A stretch of DNA of 64,000 bases from Pelagomonas calceolata (taxonomy: Eukaryota > Sar > Pelagophyceae > Pelagomonadales > Pelagomonadaceae): NCBI GenBank assembly GCA_918797485.1, contig CAKKNE010000002.1:1020501-1084500 (forward strand), given 5' to 3'. The translations under genes were made by a program, and so were the position numbers. Positions 1-8,872 of the stretch are shown in pieces (the first letter of the stretch is position 1; every line of letters starts with the position of its first letter). The notes beneath the pieces are model-generated. The model worked only from the letters and a program-made list of their open reading frames with translations, had not been told where the DNA came from and made no database searches.

Positions 1-1
1 C

Positions 2-313
2 CTCGAGCACCTCGAGGGGCAGATTGGTGACGCGAAGAAAGAGTTGGCAACCTTGGAGGCGCGCGGCGCGAAACAGCGAGCGGAAGCGGAGGCGTCGGAT
101 GCGACGCTGCGAGGCATGGGCGCCGGCCACAACGCGGCGTCGCGATTGCAAGCCGTTTCGCACCAAGACGACACGGGCGGCGACGTCACCAAGGAGTCGC
201 GCCTCGCGGGTGCCAAGGGGTATACGCACGTCGACGACGACGCGGGCCAGTACGTCATCCTGACGCAGAAGCTCGCGGCGCTCGAGGCGCGACGACGGCT
301 CGTCGTCGGTTGA
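2..313 (+). CDS. C-terminal end of a coiled-coil protein (partial)
   Basis: The frame is open from the left edge of the window to a TGA at 311-313, so only the last 103 residues are present. The visible part is rich in Lys, Glu, Ala and Arg (for example LEHLEGQIGDAKKELATLEA) and has the heptad-like spacing of a coiled coil, followed by a loop with GYTHVDDDAGQYV and a second short helix. There is no domain I can name. No start codon can be assigned because the gene begins outside the window. It converges with the next gene on the minus strand, with 40 bp between the stops. Confidence 0.6.
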   Translation, partial: LEHLEGQIGDAKKELATLEARGAKQRAEAEASDATLRGMGAGHNAASRLQAVSHQDDTGGDVTKESRLAGAKGYTHVDDDAGQYVILTQKLAALEARRRLVVG

Positions 314-353
314 TTGATTGTTCATAGCCCTCCCCCCGATTAAGTCACAAGTT

Positions 354-1346
354 TTAATTCGCCGGCTTCGCGTCCGCCGACGGCCTCGCCTGTTCGGCGA
401 CGCGCCCCATGAGTACACGAACACCACCGATCGCGGCATCGCGCCAGAGACCAATCCCCTGAGGCTCCATGTAGAGGCTGTTCCTGAGCCGGAACGACCG
501 CGAGACCTCGATCGCGACGGCCGCGTGTGGCTCGTCGTCCAGCTCCTCGGCAGCGCTGTCGATGGCGGCAAGGACCTCGCTGACGGGCGGCGCCGCCGGG
601 TTCCGCGACGGCGTGAAACCGAGCCTTCGCTCGTCCGCGCTGAAGCCGATGGACGCCTCAAATGCGAGCTCGCCGACGTGCGCGCCGAGGATGTGGCCAA
701 GCAGTAGGTCTCCGTTCAAAGCGTCGACGGCACGCACCCTTCGCGCGAATTGGACCGTGCCCGGCGACCAGTAGTGCTCTTCGGCGTCCGGCTCCTCGCC
801 CAACTCGACGATTTCTGGGCGATCGGCCTTGAGCGCTGCCGCGAGCGCCGGCGCGCGCCTCAAACCGTCGCCGTGCTCTTGCCAGAACTGCGCGGCGACG
901 CCTTGCAGCGACGAGAAGTCCTCGAGTTCACCCTCTGCCGTTGGGGCTCTGTCCAGCGCCGCCACCTGCGCGTCGAGGCAGGCCTCGAGGACGCCGTAGG
1001 CGCGGTGCAGGACCGTCAGATGCGTCGTGCGGGTCCGCGGCGACGCCAATGATCTGAGAGCGCCCAACCGCAGGCGCCGCGCGTCGCGCCGCGAGTTGTG
1101 GATGCCGAAGCCGATCTTTTCGAGCAAGCGCTTGCGCTTGTAATGCGAGAGCGCATTGGTTTCGCTGGATAGGAGGCGTCGCTGTGACTGCAGCGCACTA
1201 CTGCTGGGCGCCGCGCCGCGCGCGAACACCCCGCGGGAGAGCACGCGTCGCTGAGGAGGCGGGAGAGCAGTGCTGAGCAGACGGCATTGCGGCGCTCCTT
1301 GCGCCACAGGAATGGACAGCCGCTGCGTGGCGGCTCTGAGCATCAT
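354..1346 (-). CDS. heme-oxygenase-like protein, organelle-targeted
   Basis: A 330-residue protein whose Arg/Ser/Ala-rich first 65 residues look like a mitochondrial or plastid leader. The later part follows heme oxygenase helix by helix: LHRAYGVLEACLDAQ resembles the LYHIYVALEEE helix, LRRAPALAAAL the LHRKAALEQDL helix, LLLGHILGAHVGELAFEA the HAYTRYLGDLSGGQ helix, and the end RSFRLRNSLY the final helix. Heme oxygenases open heme to biliverdin for phytobilins or iron recycling. The proximal heme-ligand His in the first helix is not visible (RDARRLRLGAL stands there) and the Gly-rich distal motif is changed, so it may be non-catalytic. The call rests on pattern similarity by eye. The start is two adjacent ATGs, 77 bp from a promoter element. 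Confidence 0.42.
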   Translation of the reverse strand: MMLRAATQRLSIPVAQGAPQCRLLSTALPPPQRRVLSRGVFARGAAPSSSALQSQRRLLSSETNALSHYKRKRLLEKIGFGIHNSRRDARRLRLGALRSLASPRTRTTHLTVLHRAYGVLEACLDAQVAALDRAPTAEGELEDFSSLQGVAAQFWQEHGDGLRRAPALAAALKADRPEIVELGEEPDAEEHYWSPGTVQFARRVRAVDALNGDLLLGHILGAHVGELAFEASIGFSADERRLGFTPSRNPAAPPVSEVLAAIDSAAEELDDEPHAAVAIEVSRSFRLRNSLYMEPQGIGLWRDAAIGGVRVLMGRVAEQARPSADAKPAN

Positions 1347-1422
1347 TTACCCGCGTATGACGACCGCGTTTCGGCCCTAGACGACGCGTGCGCTGGTTAA
1401 AAGCTTGCCTGGCCAAAACCGG

Positions 1423-1444
1423 CTAGTGTCTTACAGGTCGCTAG
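1423..1444 (+). promoter_or_regulatory. CTAG-bounded promoter element, copy 1
   Basis: Reads CTAGTGTCTTACAG then GTCGCTAG. It lies in the divergent promoter between the heme-oxygenase-like gene (77 bp to its ATG) and NDUFB7 (217 bp to its ATG). Confidence 0.75.
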
Positions 1445-1661
1445 GTGCGGAGATTAGTCGACAAATTGAGCCCAGCGGACGCGGGACGACCGTCCTCTCG
1501 CGCGCCGAAGCTCTCGGTTTAGTATATCCACTGCGGAGCTCGTCAGCAACCAAGCGCGGGCGCCCGGCGGACTCCCCTCAGCACATTCACCACCAGCGGC
1601 TGCAAGGTCGCCGCGCGCGACAGCAAATCCGCGCGCCACAGCGCCGCACCTACGCGCAACC

Positions 1662-1925
1662 ATGGGCGGCGGCCACGACCTGCCGACGACGCCTGCCACG
1701 CGCACGGAAATGGCGGATGCGAACCTTGCGGTCGCATACCGCGACGCCTGCGCCCACCTTCTTATCCCTTTGAACAAATGCCGGCGCAAGACGTTCTACA
1801 TGCCTTGGGAGTGCGGCCATCTGAGACATGAATACGAGCGCTGCCAGTACGTCGAGTGGCTCAAGCGGAGCAAAGACGAGACGGTCCGCGCGTCGGCCGC
1901 GGACGGCGGCGGCGGGCACCACTGA
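1662..1925 (+). CDS. NDUFB7: NADH dehydrogenase (complex I) subunit NDUFB7/B18
   Basis: An 87-residue protein with the twin CX9C motif of the CHCH family: C-AHLLIPLNK-C followed by C-GHLRHEYER-C, separated by RRKTFYMPWE. This spacing and the sequence around it (LIPLNKCR, YMPWEC, HEYERCQY) are those of NDUFB7, an accessory subunit of respiratory complex I on the intermembrane-space side, where the two disulfides are made by the Mia40 pathway. Length is slightly shorter than animal homologues (about 120-137) because the C-terminal tail is a short Gly/His-rich end. The ATG is the first in frame and the N-terminus lacks a cleavable leader, as expected for a Mia40 substrate. Confidence 0.9.
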   Translation: MGGGHDLPTTPATRTEMADANLAVAYRDACAHLLIPLNKCRRKTFYMPWECGHLRHEYERCQYVEWLKRSKDETVRASAADGGGGHH

Positions 1926-2350
1926 GAGCCGTCGCTTTCGCATTGTAACTATAAAACTAGTAATAGGAGTCCTGCGGGCGGGCGCGCGGGGGCTCGACGG
2001 CCTGATGTGCAGAGGAGCGCAGTGCCAATCGCGTGAGCCAGAGAGCTGCCAATATCGCACAAACCCATAGAAAATAGGCTCTCAACTAACGGTTTGCATC
2101 CCTTACGCCTGCAAAAAACACGACTTGCCTGACGTCGTGCTGCAGTGCCCAGCAGACTGCCAATTGAGGCATTGCTCTGTTAGACTGAAATAGCCCCACG
2201 ACTGCGCAACAACGCGTGAGCAACAGTTGAAAGTGCGCCACGGACCCCCCGACGCCGCTGCGCAAAGCGCCGAACTCGTACGGACGCCTGAACAAGGCGC
2301 CGACGACTCGCGTTACGACGGGGCAAAAAAAAAGCAAGCAGACGCCGACG
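1926..2350. other. intergenic region, NDUFB7 to HDAC
   Basis: 425 bp between two same-strand genes. No convincing ORF, no copy of the CTAG-bounded promoter element and no introner. The first 60 bp are AT-richer and probably hold the NDUFB7 3' end (TTGTAACTATAAAAC). Confidence 0.5.
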
Positions 2351-3972
2351 ATGGCGGCGCGCGCCCGCCGCGGCGACAACAGCAAGCGCACGCTCTTCGT
2401 CACGCACCCCCACTGCGCGGAACACCGGATCGCCCACCACCCCGAGCAGCCCAAGCGCGTCGAGGCGATCGAGGCGGCCGTGCTTGCGCACTTCGGCGAG
2501 CGGTCCGCGGACTTCGCGCATGATCCATCACCGCCCGACGCCACCGCAGAAGCTCTAGGAAGGTTCCACACGAAGAAGCACCTTTCGAAGCTCGAGGGTC
2601 TATTCGACAAAGTCGAAGAGAGCGCGCAAGCGCCGCTCATGGACCCTAGAAGAGGCCGGACCAAGAGAAGGACGATGTTGTCGATTGATGAGGACACGGC
2701 CGTCATGCCCCGTTCAAGGGCAGCAGCTTTGAGCGCGGCGGGAGGGGCCTGCCGCGCCGTCGACGCCGTTCTAGGGCAAGAAAATTATCACAGTGCGTTT
2801 GCCTGTGTCAGACCGCCGGGCCACCACGCCACACCTTCGAGAGCCATGGGTTTTTGTCTCTACAACAATGCTGGAGTTGCGGCGCTCCACGCGAGAGCGA
2901 CGTACGGCATTCAACGAGTAGCTGTGGTAGATGTCGACGTGCACCACGGCAACGGGACCGAAGCCTTCTTCCGGGACGACGCGGATCTGTTCTACGCGTC
3001 CTTCCACCAGTCGGGCGACGACTTTTATCCAGGAACGGGCCTCGCCAAGGGCGCGAAGCAGGGTGCGATCTCGGCGTCCCGTCGTGTGGAGGTGCCTTCA
3101 CTTCCTTGGATGGACTCGTGGCCATCTCACGATGACGTGGGTCGTTTCTGTTTCGAGTTTGAGGCCGCATCGAGACCGCGATGCTCCGCGCAGGTTTCAG
3201 TCGAGGGCGGGAACTGAGCGTGAACGGCGCCAAAGTCGCCGGCGAGACGGGAATAAACAACAACGTCGTGAACTGTCCTCTGGGGAGAGGGGCTGGCTTG
3301 AGAGCTATCAGACGGGTGATGGAGGAGAAAATTCTACCGGCCTTATCCGCTTTTGCGCCTGGTTTGGTTATCATATCATTAGGATTCGACGCTTTAGCGA
3401 AGGACCCCATCGGTGGTCTTAATTTAGATCCGCACGACTACGCGTATCTTACACGCTCTATACAGGATGCTGCACAATGTAAACTCATCAGTGTCTTGGA
3501 AGGAGGGTACGACGTGAGAGAAATAGCGAGGGGTGCGGTGGCCCACGTTTCCGAATTAGCGCGCCTAGCGAAAGGAGCCAAGCCCTCGGACGACCTGCGG
3601 CGGCTGCGGGGCGCGTCGGTCATTTCCGAACTCTCGTCGGGCGAGTCCTGGGGCTCGGAGCAGTCGTATGGCGACGAGGACGACGACGTGAACACGCTCG
3701 TGGCGAACATGTCGCTCGATTCCGTCGCTGATGGAGCGATGGCGCGGTCGCCTACCGCCAACCGAATGAGCATGGACTCGGTGGCCGAGCGGCCGGCGAC
3801 GCCGCCCCTGCTGCCGCAGCCGCCACCTAGACGGTCTCCTAGAGGTGTTTCTCCGGGAGTGTTACCTGTCGAGTACGGCGCCGACGGGAGTCCATTAAGA
3901 CGGTCGCCGCGCGTGTCGAACGGCCACGCCGTTGCTTCCCAGCCGCCGCCGGCGATGCCGCGGATAGAGTAA
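2351..3972 (+). CDS. class II-type histone deacetylase, one intron
   Basis: Two open blocks join to one deacetylase. Block 1 carries the HDAC core: CVRPPGHHATPSRAMGFCLY with the tandem active-site His pair, then VAVVDVDVHHGNGTEAFF with the Asp and His zinc ligands, and FYASFHQ. Block 2 carries IISLGFDALAKDPIGGLNL, which holds the third zinc-ligand Asp, and SVLEGGYD. All metal and charge-relay residues are present, so the enzyme should remove acetyl groups from lysines. An intron must lie near 3063-3193, the frame-compatible GT to CGCAG; the acceptor could also be slightly downstream. It has no introner ends. The last 130 residues are a Ser/Pro-rich tail with repeats of SMDSVAE type and no known domain. 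HHGNGTE favours class II over class I. Confidence 0.88.
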
Positions 3973-4501
3973 GATTTTAGCAAGACTCATACGCCGCCTC
4001 TGATGTCCCTGGAGGGTCGCCCTTCTTGGTGGGAAGCCTGCGCGGTGATCTTGTTACGGTGCTAGGACTAGTGGGTGGAGCCCCTGGGGGGGGAGAGAGA
4101 CCGCGTGTCACCGACTCCTCGGCGACGGACGCGGGCCGCGTCGATCATAACACTGGAGCACTTGTCGCCCTTGGGAAGCCCGCGCGGGGCGCCGCGAGGA
4201 AAGCGCCGACTGCTGTGAGCGCTACGGGTCCAAGACCTAGCACCGAGCCCTCCCGCGCCCCCCGGGCACCGCGGGGACCTCTGCGCTTGCCACATCTCGT
4301 GGCTAGTAGGATAATCTCGCGAAGGCTAGAGCGACACAACCGTCGAGCGCTGTCTGCCGGTAGGGCTGTAAAAGGAGGTGAAAAGGCTGCCCATTCATAA
4401 GGAAGAGGCCGGACAGCACCTCCACAGCGCGTCAACAGCCGGCGGGCACCGCAGCGCGCGACGCCGCCGCGGCGGGGCTGCCCTCGCAGCACGCACCAAC
4501 G
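3973..4501. other. intergenic region, HDAC to kinase, with a 3' motif
   Basis: 529 bp without a supported gene. It contains a copy of the GTTACGGTGCTAGGA motif 79 bp after the HDAC stop. The rest is GC-rich and shows no CTAG-bounded promoter element. Confidence 0.5.
4051..4078 (+). other. downstream motif GTTACGGTGCTAGGA, copy 1
   Basis: TTGTTACGGTGCTAGGA followed by CTAGTGGGTGGAG. The reverse complement of the same 30-bp stretch, including the GACTAGTGGG extension, occurs at 52205-52236 downstream of the PDCD4-like gene. Confidence 0.6.
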
Positions 4502-6664
4502 ATGAGGAGCTTCCGGAGCAACCAGCGCGGCCGCGTCCAGCCCGCGGAGTACGCCGGCGAGGTGACCAAGCCCCAACAGCGCTACGGTTCAAGACATCGG
4601 CCGCGCTCCGCCGGCGCCTCGTCTCGACGGTACGGGAGCTCGAGGTGGCCGAAGCCGCAATACCCCCAGTACCACCAGTACGCGAACGTCCCGGCCGGGA
4701 GGCCGTCCTCCGCCCACTACCAACAACGACCTAGGACCGCCGGGAGTCGGCCCTCGTCTGGTAATACGGCTAACGTCGACGCCTGGTTACGAGCGCGCCA
4801 CGGCACGGCGACCTACGGCCAGCCCCCGCAGCGGGCCTACGGCCAGTCGTCGGGGTATGGCCAACGCCCTAGGAGCGCCTCGGCGGCGTCACGTGCTCAA
4901 CAGCCGAAGAAAGAGGAACGCCGCGAATACTACCCCTCCTCGGTCCCGCCGAAAGCCGGCGCGCCGAGACCGTCGTCGGCCTCTTCCTCAAGACACCAAG
5001 TGGCCAATAATGACACGGCCCACGCGTTGTTGCGGCAGCAGCAGTACCAGCAAGAGCGCCAGGAGTACGTCCCGCCGAGCCAACAGCAAACATCAAGGCC
5101 GTCGTCCGCGGCCTACGCTCTCGGCACGGACAAGGGCTACGTTGTTGAGAGGGAGGTCTCGGAGCAGATCAAGAAGCCCCAGCGGCCCCAGTCGGCGAGT
5201 GCCGCGCGAGCGCCACCCAAGCCCCAAACGCAGACGCCGGCTTTTGCTGGCAAAGCCAGTCGCCCACAGAGTGCGGGCGCGACGCGACGGCCGGCGCCGC
5301 CGACGGAGTGGAAGCAGCCGTCCGTGGACGACAAAAATGCAGTGTTCAAGTCGGGCACGCAACGGCCGCAGAGTGCCGGTGGTGGTGTCCGTCGACGAAA
5401 CAACAGCCAGGAGGAACAATACCAATGCGCTCCGGACCAGCGGGACTATCTGGCTCGATTGTTAGTGCAGTCGACGCAGTCCAGAAGAGGTTTACCCGAT
5501 TTCTATTCGTTTGGCAAGGTGATCGGTGTCGGTAGTTTCGGCACGGTCCGCATCGCCTGGCACAAGCTCACGGGCCGGAAAGTGGCCATCAAGACCTACG
5601 AGCGCTCCAAAATGAAGGACCCGCAGCAGTGGAAGCGGGTCCAGCAGGAAGCGAGGGTCATGGAGAAGCTTTCTGATAGCACGTTGATCTGTCGCTTTCT
5701 CGAAGCTTTTGAGACCGTGGCGCCTCGCAGAGCGCATTTAGTGATGGAGTTCCTGCCTGGAGGTAATCTCTGCAGCTACGTGAAGGCCAAAAGACGTATA
5801 AGCGAAGGCGAGCTCCAACCGCTCCTGGTCCAGTTAGCGACGGCTTTAGATCATATGCATTCATTAAATATAGTGCACCGAGACATTAAGTTGGAGAACA
5901 TCATCTTCCTCGACGAGCGCCATAAGGTCGTGAGAATTATTGATTTCGGGTTTAGTACAAGATGTGCCCCTGACAGAAGATTGAGGTTGTTCTGCGGGAC
6001 GCCGTCGTACATGGCGCCGGAAATTGTTCGGAGGACGGAGTATCGCGGCAAGCCCATCGATCTGTGGTCGTTTGGTGTGGTGGCCTATGCTTGCTTGGGC
6101 GGGCACTTCCCCTTTGCGGCGCGGAGTCAGCCGGATCTTTATAGAAAGATCCTGCGAGGTACGTACCGACTGCCGGAAGGGTGTTCTTCTGGAGCTGCTG
6201 CATTGCTCCAGCAGTGCCTCGTGGTGGACGTGGCGCGACGGATAACGGCCCCCGATTTAAGACGGCATCCCTTCGTGACCGCCGGTTTACAGAACGGGCA
6301 GATGGCCGGCGGGCATGTTGGTGCTCTCACTAGATCGAGAAATCCGGAGCACGACCTACGACGGGAAGCTTCGCAACGCATCGAGGCCCTCGGCGTGCCC
6401 AAGGACGCGCTGCGCGCGGCGGTCTGTCGGGGCGAACACACGCCCCTCACGAGTTGCTACTACCTGCTCATGGACTCGTTGGGCATCCGCGAGCGGCCGA
6501 ACGAGCCCGCCCCAGCCGAGGTGGAGGCGAAGGCGGCGCCGGCCGCCTACCCCCAGAAGGCGGGCAAGGAGAACGCCGCGCCCGACGTCCTGGTCATCGA
6601 TCATGATGCCGTGAAGAAACCAGTCGACGCCGAGGCGGACAAGCCCCCCGCGCTCGTGGTTTGA
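4502..6664 (+). CDS. Ser/Thr protein kinase with N-terminal RPxSA repeats
   Basis: A 720-residue protein. Residues 1-325 are low-complexity, Gln/Ser/Arg/Pro-rich, and hold about ten copies of R-P-[RSQ]-[ST]-[AG] (RPRSA, RPSSA, RPQSA). Residues about 334-600 are a complete eukaryotic kinase: GVGSFGTV glycine loop, VAIK (K364), HRDIKLEN (D461), DFG (D481), GTPSYMAPE activation end and DLWSFGVVAYACLGG. The sequence is closest in feel to the CAMK/MARK group. It should phosphorylate Ser/Thr. The tail is acidic and Ala-rich. The repeated RPxSA sites could be docking or substrate sites, or a microtubule/ciliary localisation region as in other repeat-rich cytoskeletal kinases; that is inference. The start is the first ATG of the frame. 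Confidence 0.88.
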   Translation: MRSFRSNQRGRVQPAEYAGEVTKPQQRYGSRHRPRSAGASSRRYGSSRWPKPQYPQYHQYANVPAGRPSSAHYQQRPRTAGSRPSSGNTANVDAWLRARHGTATYGQPPQRAYGQSSGYGQRPRSASAASRAQQPKKEERREYYPSSVPPKAGAPRPSSASSSRHQVANNDTAHALLRQQQYQQERQEYVPPSQQQTSRPSSAAYALGTDKGYVVEREVSEQIKKPQRPQSASAARAPPKPQTQTPAFAGKASRPQSAGATRRPAPPTEWKQPSVDDKNAVFKSGTQRPQSAGGGVRRRNNSQEEQYQCAPDQRDYLARLLVQSTQSRRGLPDFYSFGKVIGVGSFGTVRIAWHKLTGRKVAIKTYERSKMKDPQQWKRVQQEARVMEKLSDSTLICRFLEAFETVAPRRAHLVMEFLPGGNLCSYVKAKRRISEGELQPLLVQLATALDHMHSLNIVHRDIKLENIIFLDERHKVVRIIDFGFSTRCAPDRRLRLFCGTPSYMAPEIVRRTEYRGKPIDLWSFGVVAYACLGGHFPFAARSQPDLYRKILRGTYRLPEGCSSGAAALLQQCLVVDVARRITAPDLRRHPFVTAGLQNGQMAGGHVGALTRSRNPEHDLRREASQRIEALGVPKDALRAAVCRGEHTPLTSCYYLLMDSLGIRERPNEPAPAEVEAKAAPAAYPQKAGKENAAPDVLVIDHDAVKKPVDAEADKPPALVV

Positions 6665-6838
6665 ATCCCCGCTTCGCTTCGGAAGAATAAGATTTCGTTT
6701 CGGAATACGAAGTACGTGCGTCGTTCCTCCGCGTCCGCGGCGCCGCGCCGCCGTCCCCGGCCCGCTGTTCTACCTGTGGACCCGCCGTCCAGGCGCTCAC
6801 GACCCAAACTGCACAAAGTCACCAACAACAATCTTACA

Positions 6839-7588
6839 CTACGACTCCTCCACAAAGGGCACCGGCTCGTCCCCGCCCGGCGCCAGCCGCCCACACGCGG
6901 CCCGCACGTACGCGTCGATCCGCTCGAACGGCGCGCGGTCGATCTCGATCGCGTCAATACGCCTCCTCAACACCTCGAGCGCGCCGTCGCGGCGGCGGCG
7001 TCGAGCGCAGCGCCCGACCGTCTCGTCGCAGAACTCGCCGAAGGCGTCGACGTCTTCGTCTAAGCTTCGAGCCGCCTCCAGGACAACTGATTCCTCGCCC
7101 TCTAAGCGCCGCGCCTCCGCCTGCACGACGTCGAGCTGGCGCCTTAACGACCGCGCCTCGCGGCGCGCCCGGTCCAGAGCGAGCGCGACGGCGTCCCGGT
7201 CCGTCGTATCAATCGAGGCCGGCGGATCCGGCAGCGACGCCTCGCCGACGGCGCGCGCGTATTTAAGCGCTCGTGCCCGCGCGTCCGCCGCCCGCCCGTC
7301 GACGGCCGCCGCGGCACGTGCGCAACACCGCGCGCAGACGGGATCACTTTCGTCGGCCGCGCCTCGCCTATGCTCCCTCAAACACCTCTGGATCGCCTCG
7401 GCGGCCGTCTCCGGTGCTCCTCCTCCTCCCGTCTCGGCGAAGGGGTCGCTGCCGCCCAGCGCGTCCAGTACCACGACGAACTGGTCGTCGACGACCTCCG
7501 GTAATGAAGTTGGGGGCCGCGGCGGCGGGAGCGGCTCGTTTGATAGCGGGGCTTTACAATTTGAACATGTGTGGCCCGCTGCGGCCAT
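6839..7588 (-). CDS. Beclin-1/ATG6-like protein lacking most of the BARA domain
   Basis: With the ATG at 7588 the protein starts MAAAGHTCSNCKAPL and has 249 residues. It has the Beclin-1 N-terminal layout: a CxxC pair (C-SNC), a linker, a second CxxC pair (DPVCARCCARAAAAVD, compare HPLCEECTDTLLDQLD), then a helical region with LDVVQAEARRLEGEE, which matches the QAEAERLDQEE stretch of Beclin. Beclin is the scaffold of the autophagy PI3-kinase complex. The C-terminal BARA membrane-binding domain seems missing or very diverged: the protein ends soon after the coiled coil. The frame is open 61 residues further upstream, but the short start is preferred because it aligns with Beclin and lies 199 bp from a promoter element. 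Confidence 0.5.
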   Translation of the reverse strand: MAAAGHTCSNCKAPLSNEPLPPPRPPTSLPEVVDDQFVVVLDALGGSDPFAETGGGGAPETAAEAIQRCLREHRRGAADESDPVCARCCARAAAAVDGRAADARARALKYARAVGEASLPDPPASIDTTDRDAVALALDRARREARSLRRQLDVVQAEARRLEGEESVVLEAARSLDEDVDAFGEFCDETVGRCARRRRRDGALEVLRRRIDAIEIDRAPFERIDAYVRAACGRLAPGGDEPVPFVEES

Positions 7589-7786
7589 CTCTTTTTGAGG
7601 TATGCGCCGCGCCGGCGGCTGCGAGAAGCAGAGCACAAATTCGGCTGTGGCCTGAGGGCCGTGAAGGCGTGCTCTATGCCAAGCTGGTGATCGCACTGAT
7701 GGAAGACGGCTTTTGATCCGTACAACACACCCGAATGACTGTGCCTGGCGCGATTCACGGCCGCGAAGCACTTTTTGGCTGTTTGC

Positions 7787-7808
7787 TAGTGTGTTACATG
7801 CCGCTAGC
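7787..7808 (+). promoter_or_regulatory. CTAG-bounded promoter element, copy 2
   Basis: Reads CTAGTGTGTTACATGCC then GCTAG. It is almost centred between the Beclin-like start (199 bp) and the start at 8004 (195 bp). Confidence 0.75.
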
Positions 7809-8003
7809 TAATCTCGGAGGGGGCTTGTGACCACGGCGTTTTACGCGCGCGCTAGACCCTGAAAGACAAAGCAAGCCAGCGGCGCAGCGCCTCAAGGATC
7901 AGAAGTCGCCGCCTGCGCATTTTAGGGTCCCCGCGTCAGCCAACCGCTGCGTTTTGCCCGGAGAGCCCAGCGAGTCACAGCCGGAAAAAGACGCGCACGC
8001 GCC

Positions 8004-8783
8004 ATGTCATCGCTCAAGGACAAGGTGGCTTCCATCACGAAGGCCTTCGGCCTGCCGGACAAGGGCTCGCTGCGGCAGAATGTCGACGAACTGTGCAAGG
8101 CGACCGACGTCACGTTCACGACCATGAAAGACACCGTCGACGCGCTCACGTGCGTCTGCGAGTTCGCGAATGAGGTCGTGCCGAAGCTCTGTGAAGACGC
8201 GGGGGTCGACGCGACGGGCAAGCTCGGCGACGACGTGGCGACGTTGAAGACTGAGATCGGCGTCGAGGCGGCCAAGTTTCCCCTGGCGCTCAAGGAGCTC
8301 GCGGAATCCATGGGCATCGACGTCAAGCCGGACAAGTTACAGAAGCTCATGCAGCTGCCGTGCTGCAAGGAGGCGGCGACGAAGAAACCCGCCGAGAAGC
8401 AAATCGACGCGCCGTGCGTCTGCGCCAAGGGCGTCGAGGAGTGCCGGAATTGCAAGGCGAAGGAGCATCCGTGCGTCTGCAAATCTCTATTGCTCGAGGC
8501 CATCGATCAGCCCGTCGCGCTCTGCAAAGCGACGAAACACGCGTGCCTATGCACGAGCCGTTTCGACGGAAAGTACTCGGCGAATCCCGGACACGGAGCA
8601 AAGTTGACCATGAACAGCGATTTTAGCACTCCCGGATATGGTACTTACTGTAATTTGCCGTGGAACTTATCGTCCGAGGGCGCGCCGCACCTCTGCCGCC
8701 AGCACAACGACGACGACGTCATCGAGATCGACGACGAGGAGGAGGACGTCAAGCCCGCGAAGAAGAAGTCGCGACGCAAGTAG
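8004..8783 (+). CDS. unknown Cys-rich protein with acidic tail and basic end
   Basis: A 259-residue protein I cannot assign. Residues 1-115 are predicted helical. Residues 115-185 hold many Cys pairs (CCKEA, CVC, CRNC, CVC, CLC), suggesting metal binding or structural zinc. The last 30 residues switch from a very acidic run (DDDVIEIDDEEEDV) to KPAKKKSRRK, a good nuclear localisation signal. The promoter is shared with the Beclin-like gene, and the gene converges with the carotenoid dioxygenase, 89 bp between stops. A chromatin or nucleolar role would fit the tail but is only inference. Confidence 0.7.
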   Translation: MSSLKDKVASITKAFGLPDKGSLRQNVDELCKATDVTFTTMKDTVDALTCVCEFANEVVPKLCEDAGVDATGKLGDDVATLKTEIGVEAAKFPLALKELAESMGIDVKPDKLQKLMQLPCCKEAATKKPAEKQIDAPCVCAKGVEECRNCKAKEHPCVCKSLLLEAIDQPVALCKATKHACLCTSRFDGKYSANPGHGAKLTMNSDFSTPGYGTYCNLPWNLSSEGAPHLCRQHNDDDVIEIDDEEEDVKPAKKKSRRK

Positions 8784-8872
8784 ATGCGGTTACCACGTCC
8801 GGATGTGGCGGAGGCGTCGCAGCGAGGCGGCGCCCACACGATTTTGACGAGTAAATACACAGTACACAATCA

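Noticed and set aside
3063-3193. HDAC intron as an introner
   Set aside because: It lacks the inverted ends, the core and a target duplication; an ordinary intron.
4026-4400. A plus-strand frame between HDAC and kinase
   Set aside because: Low-complexity, contains the 3' motif, and no similarity or leader; most likely non-coding.
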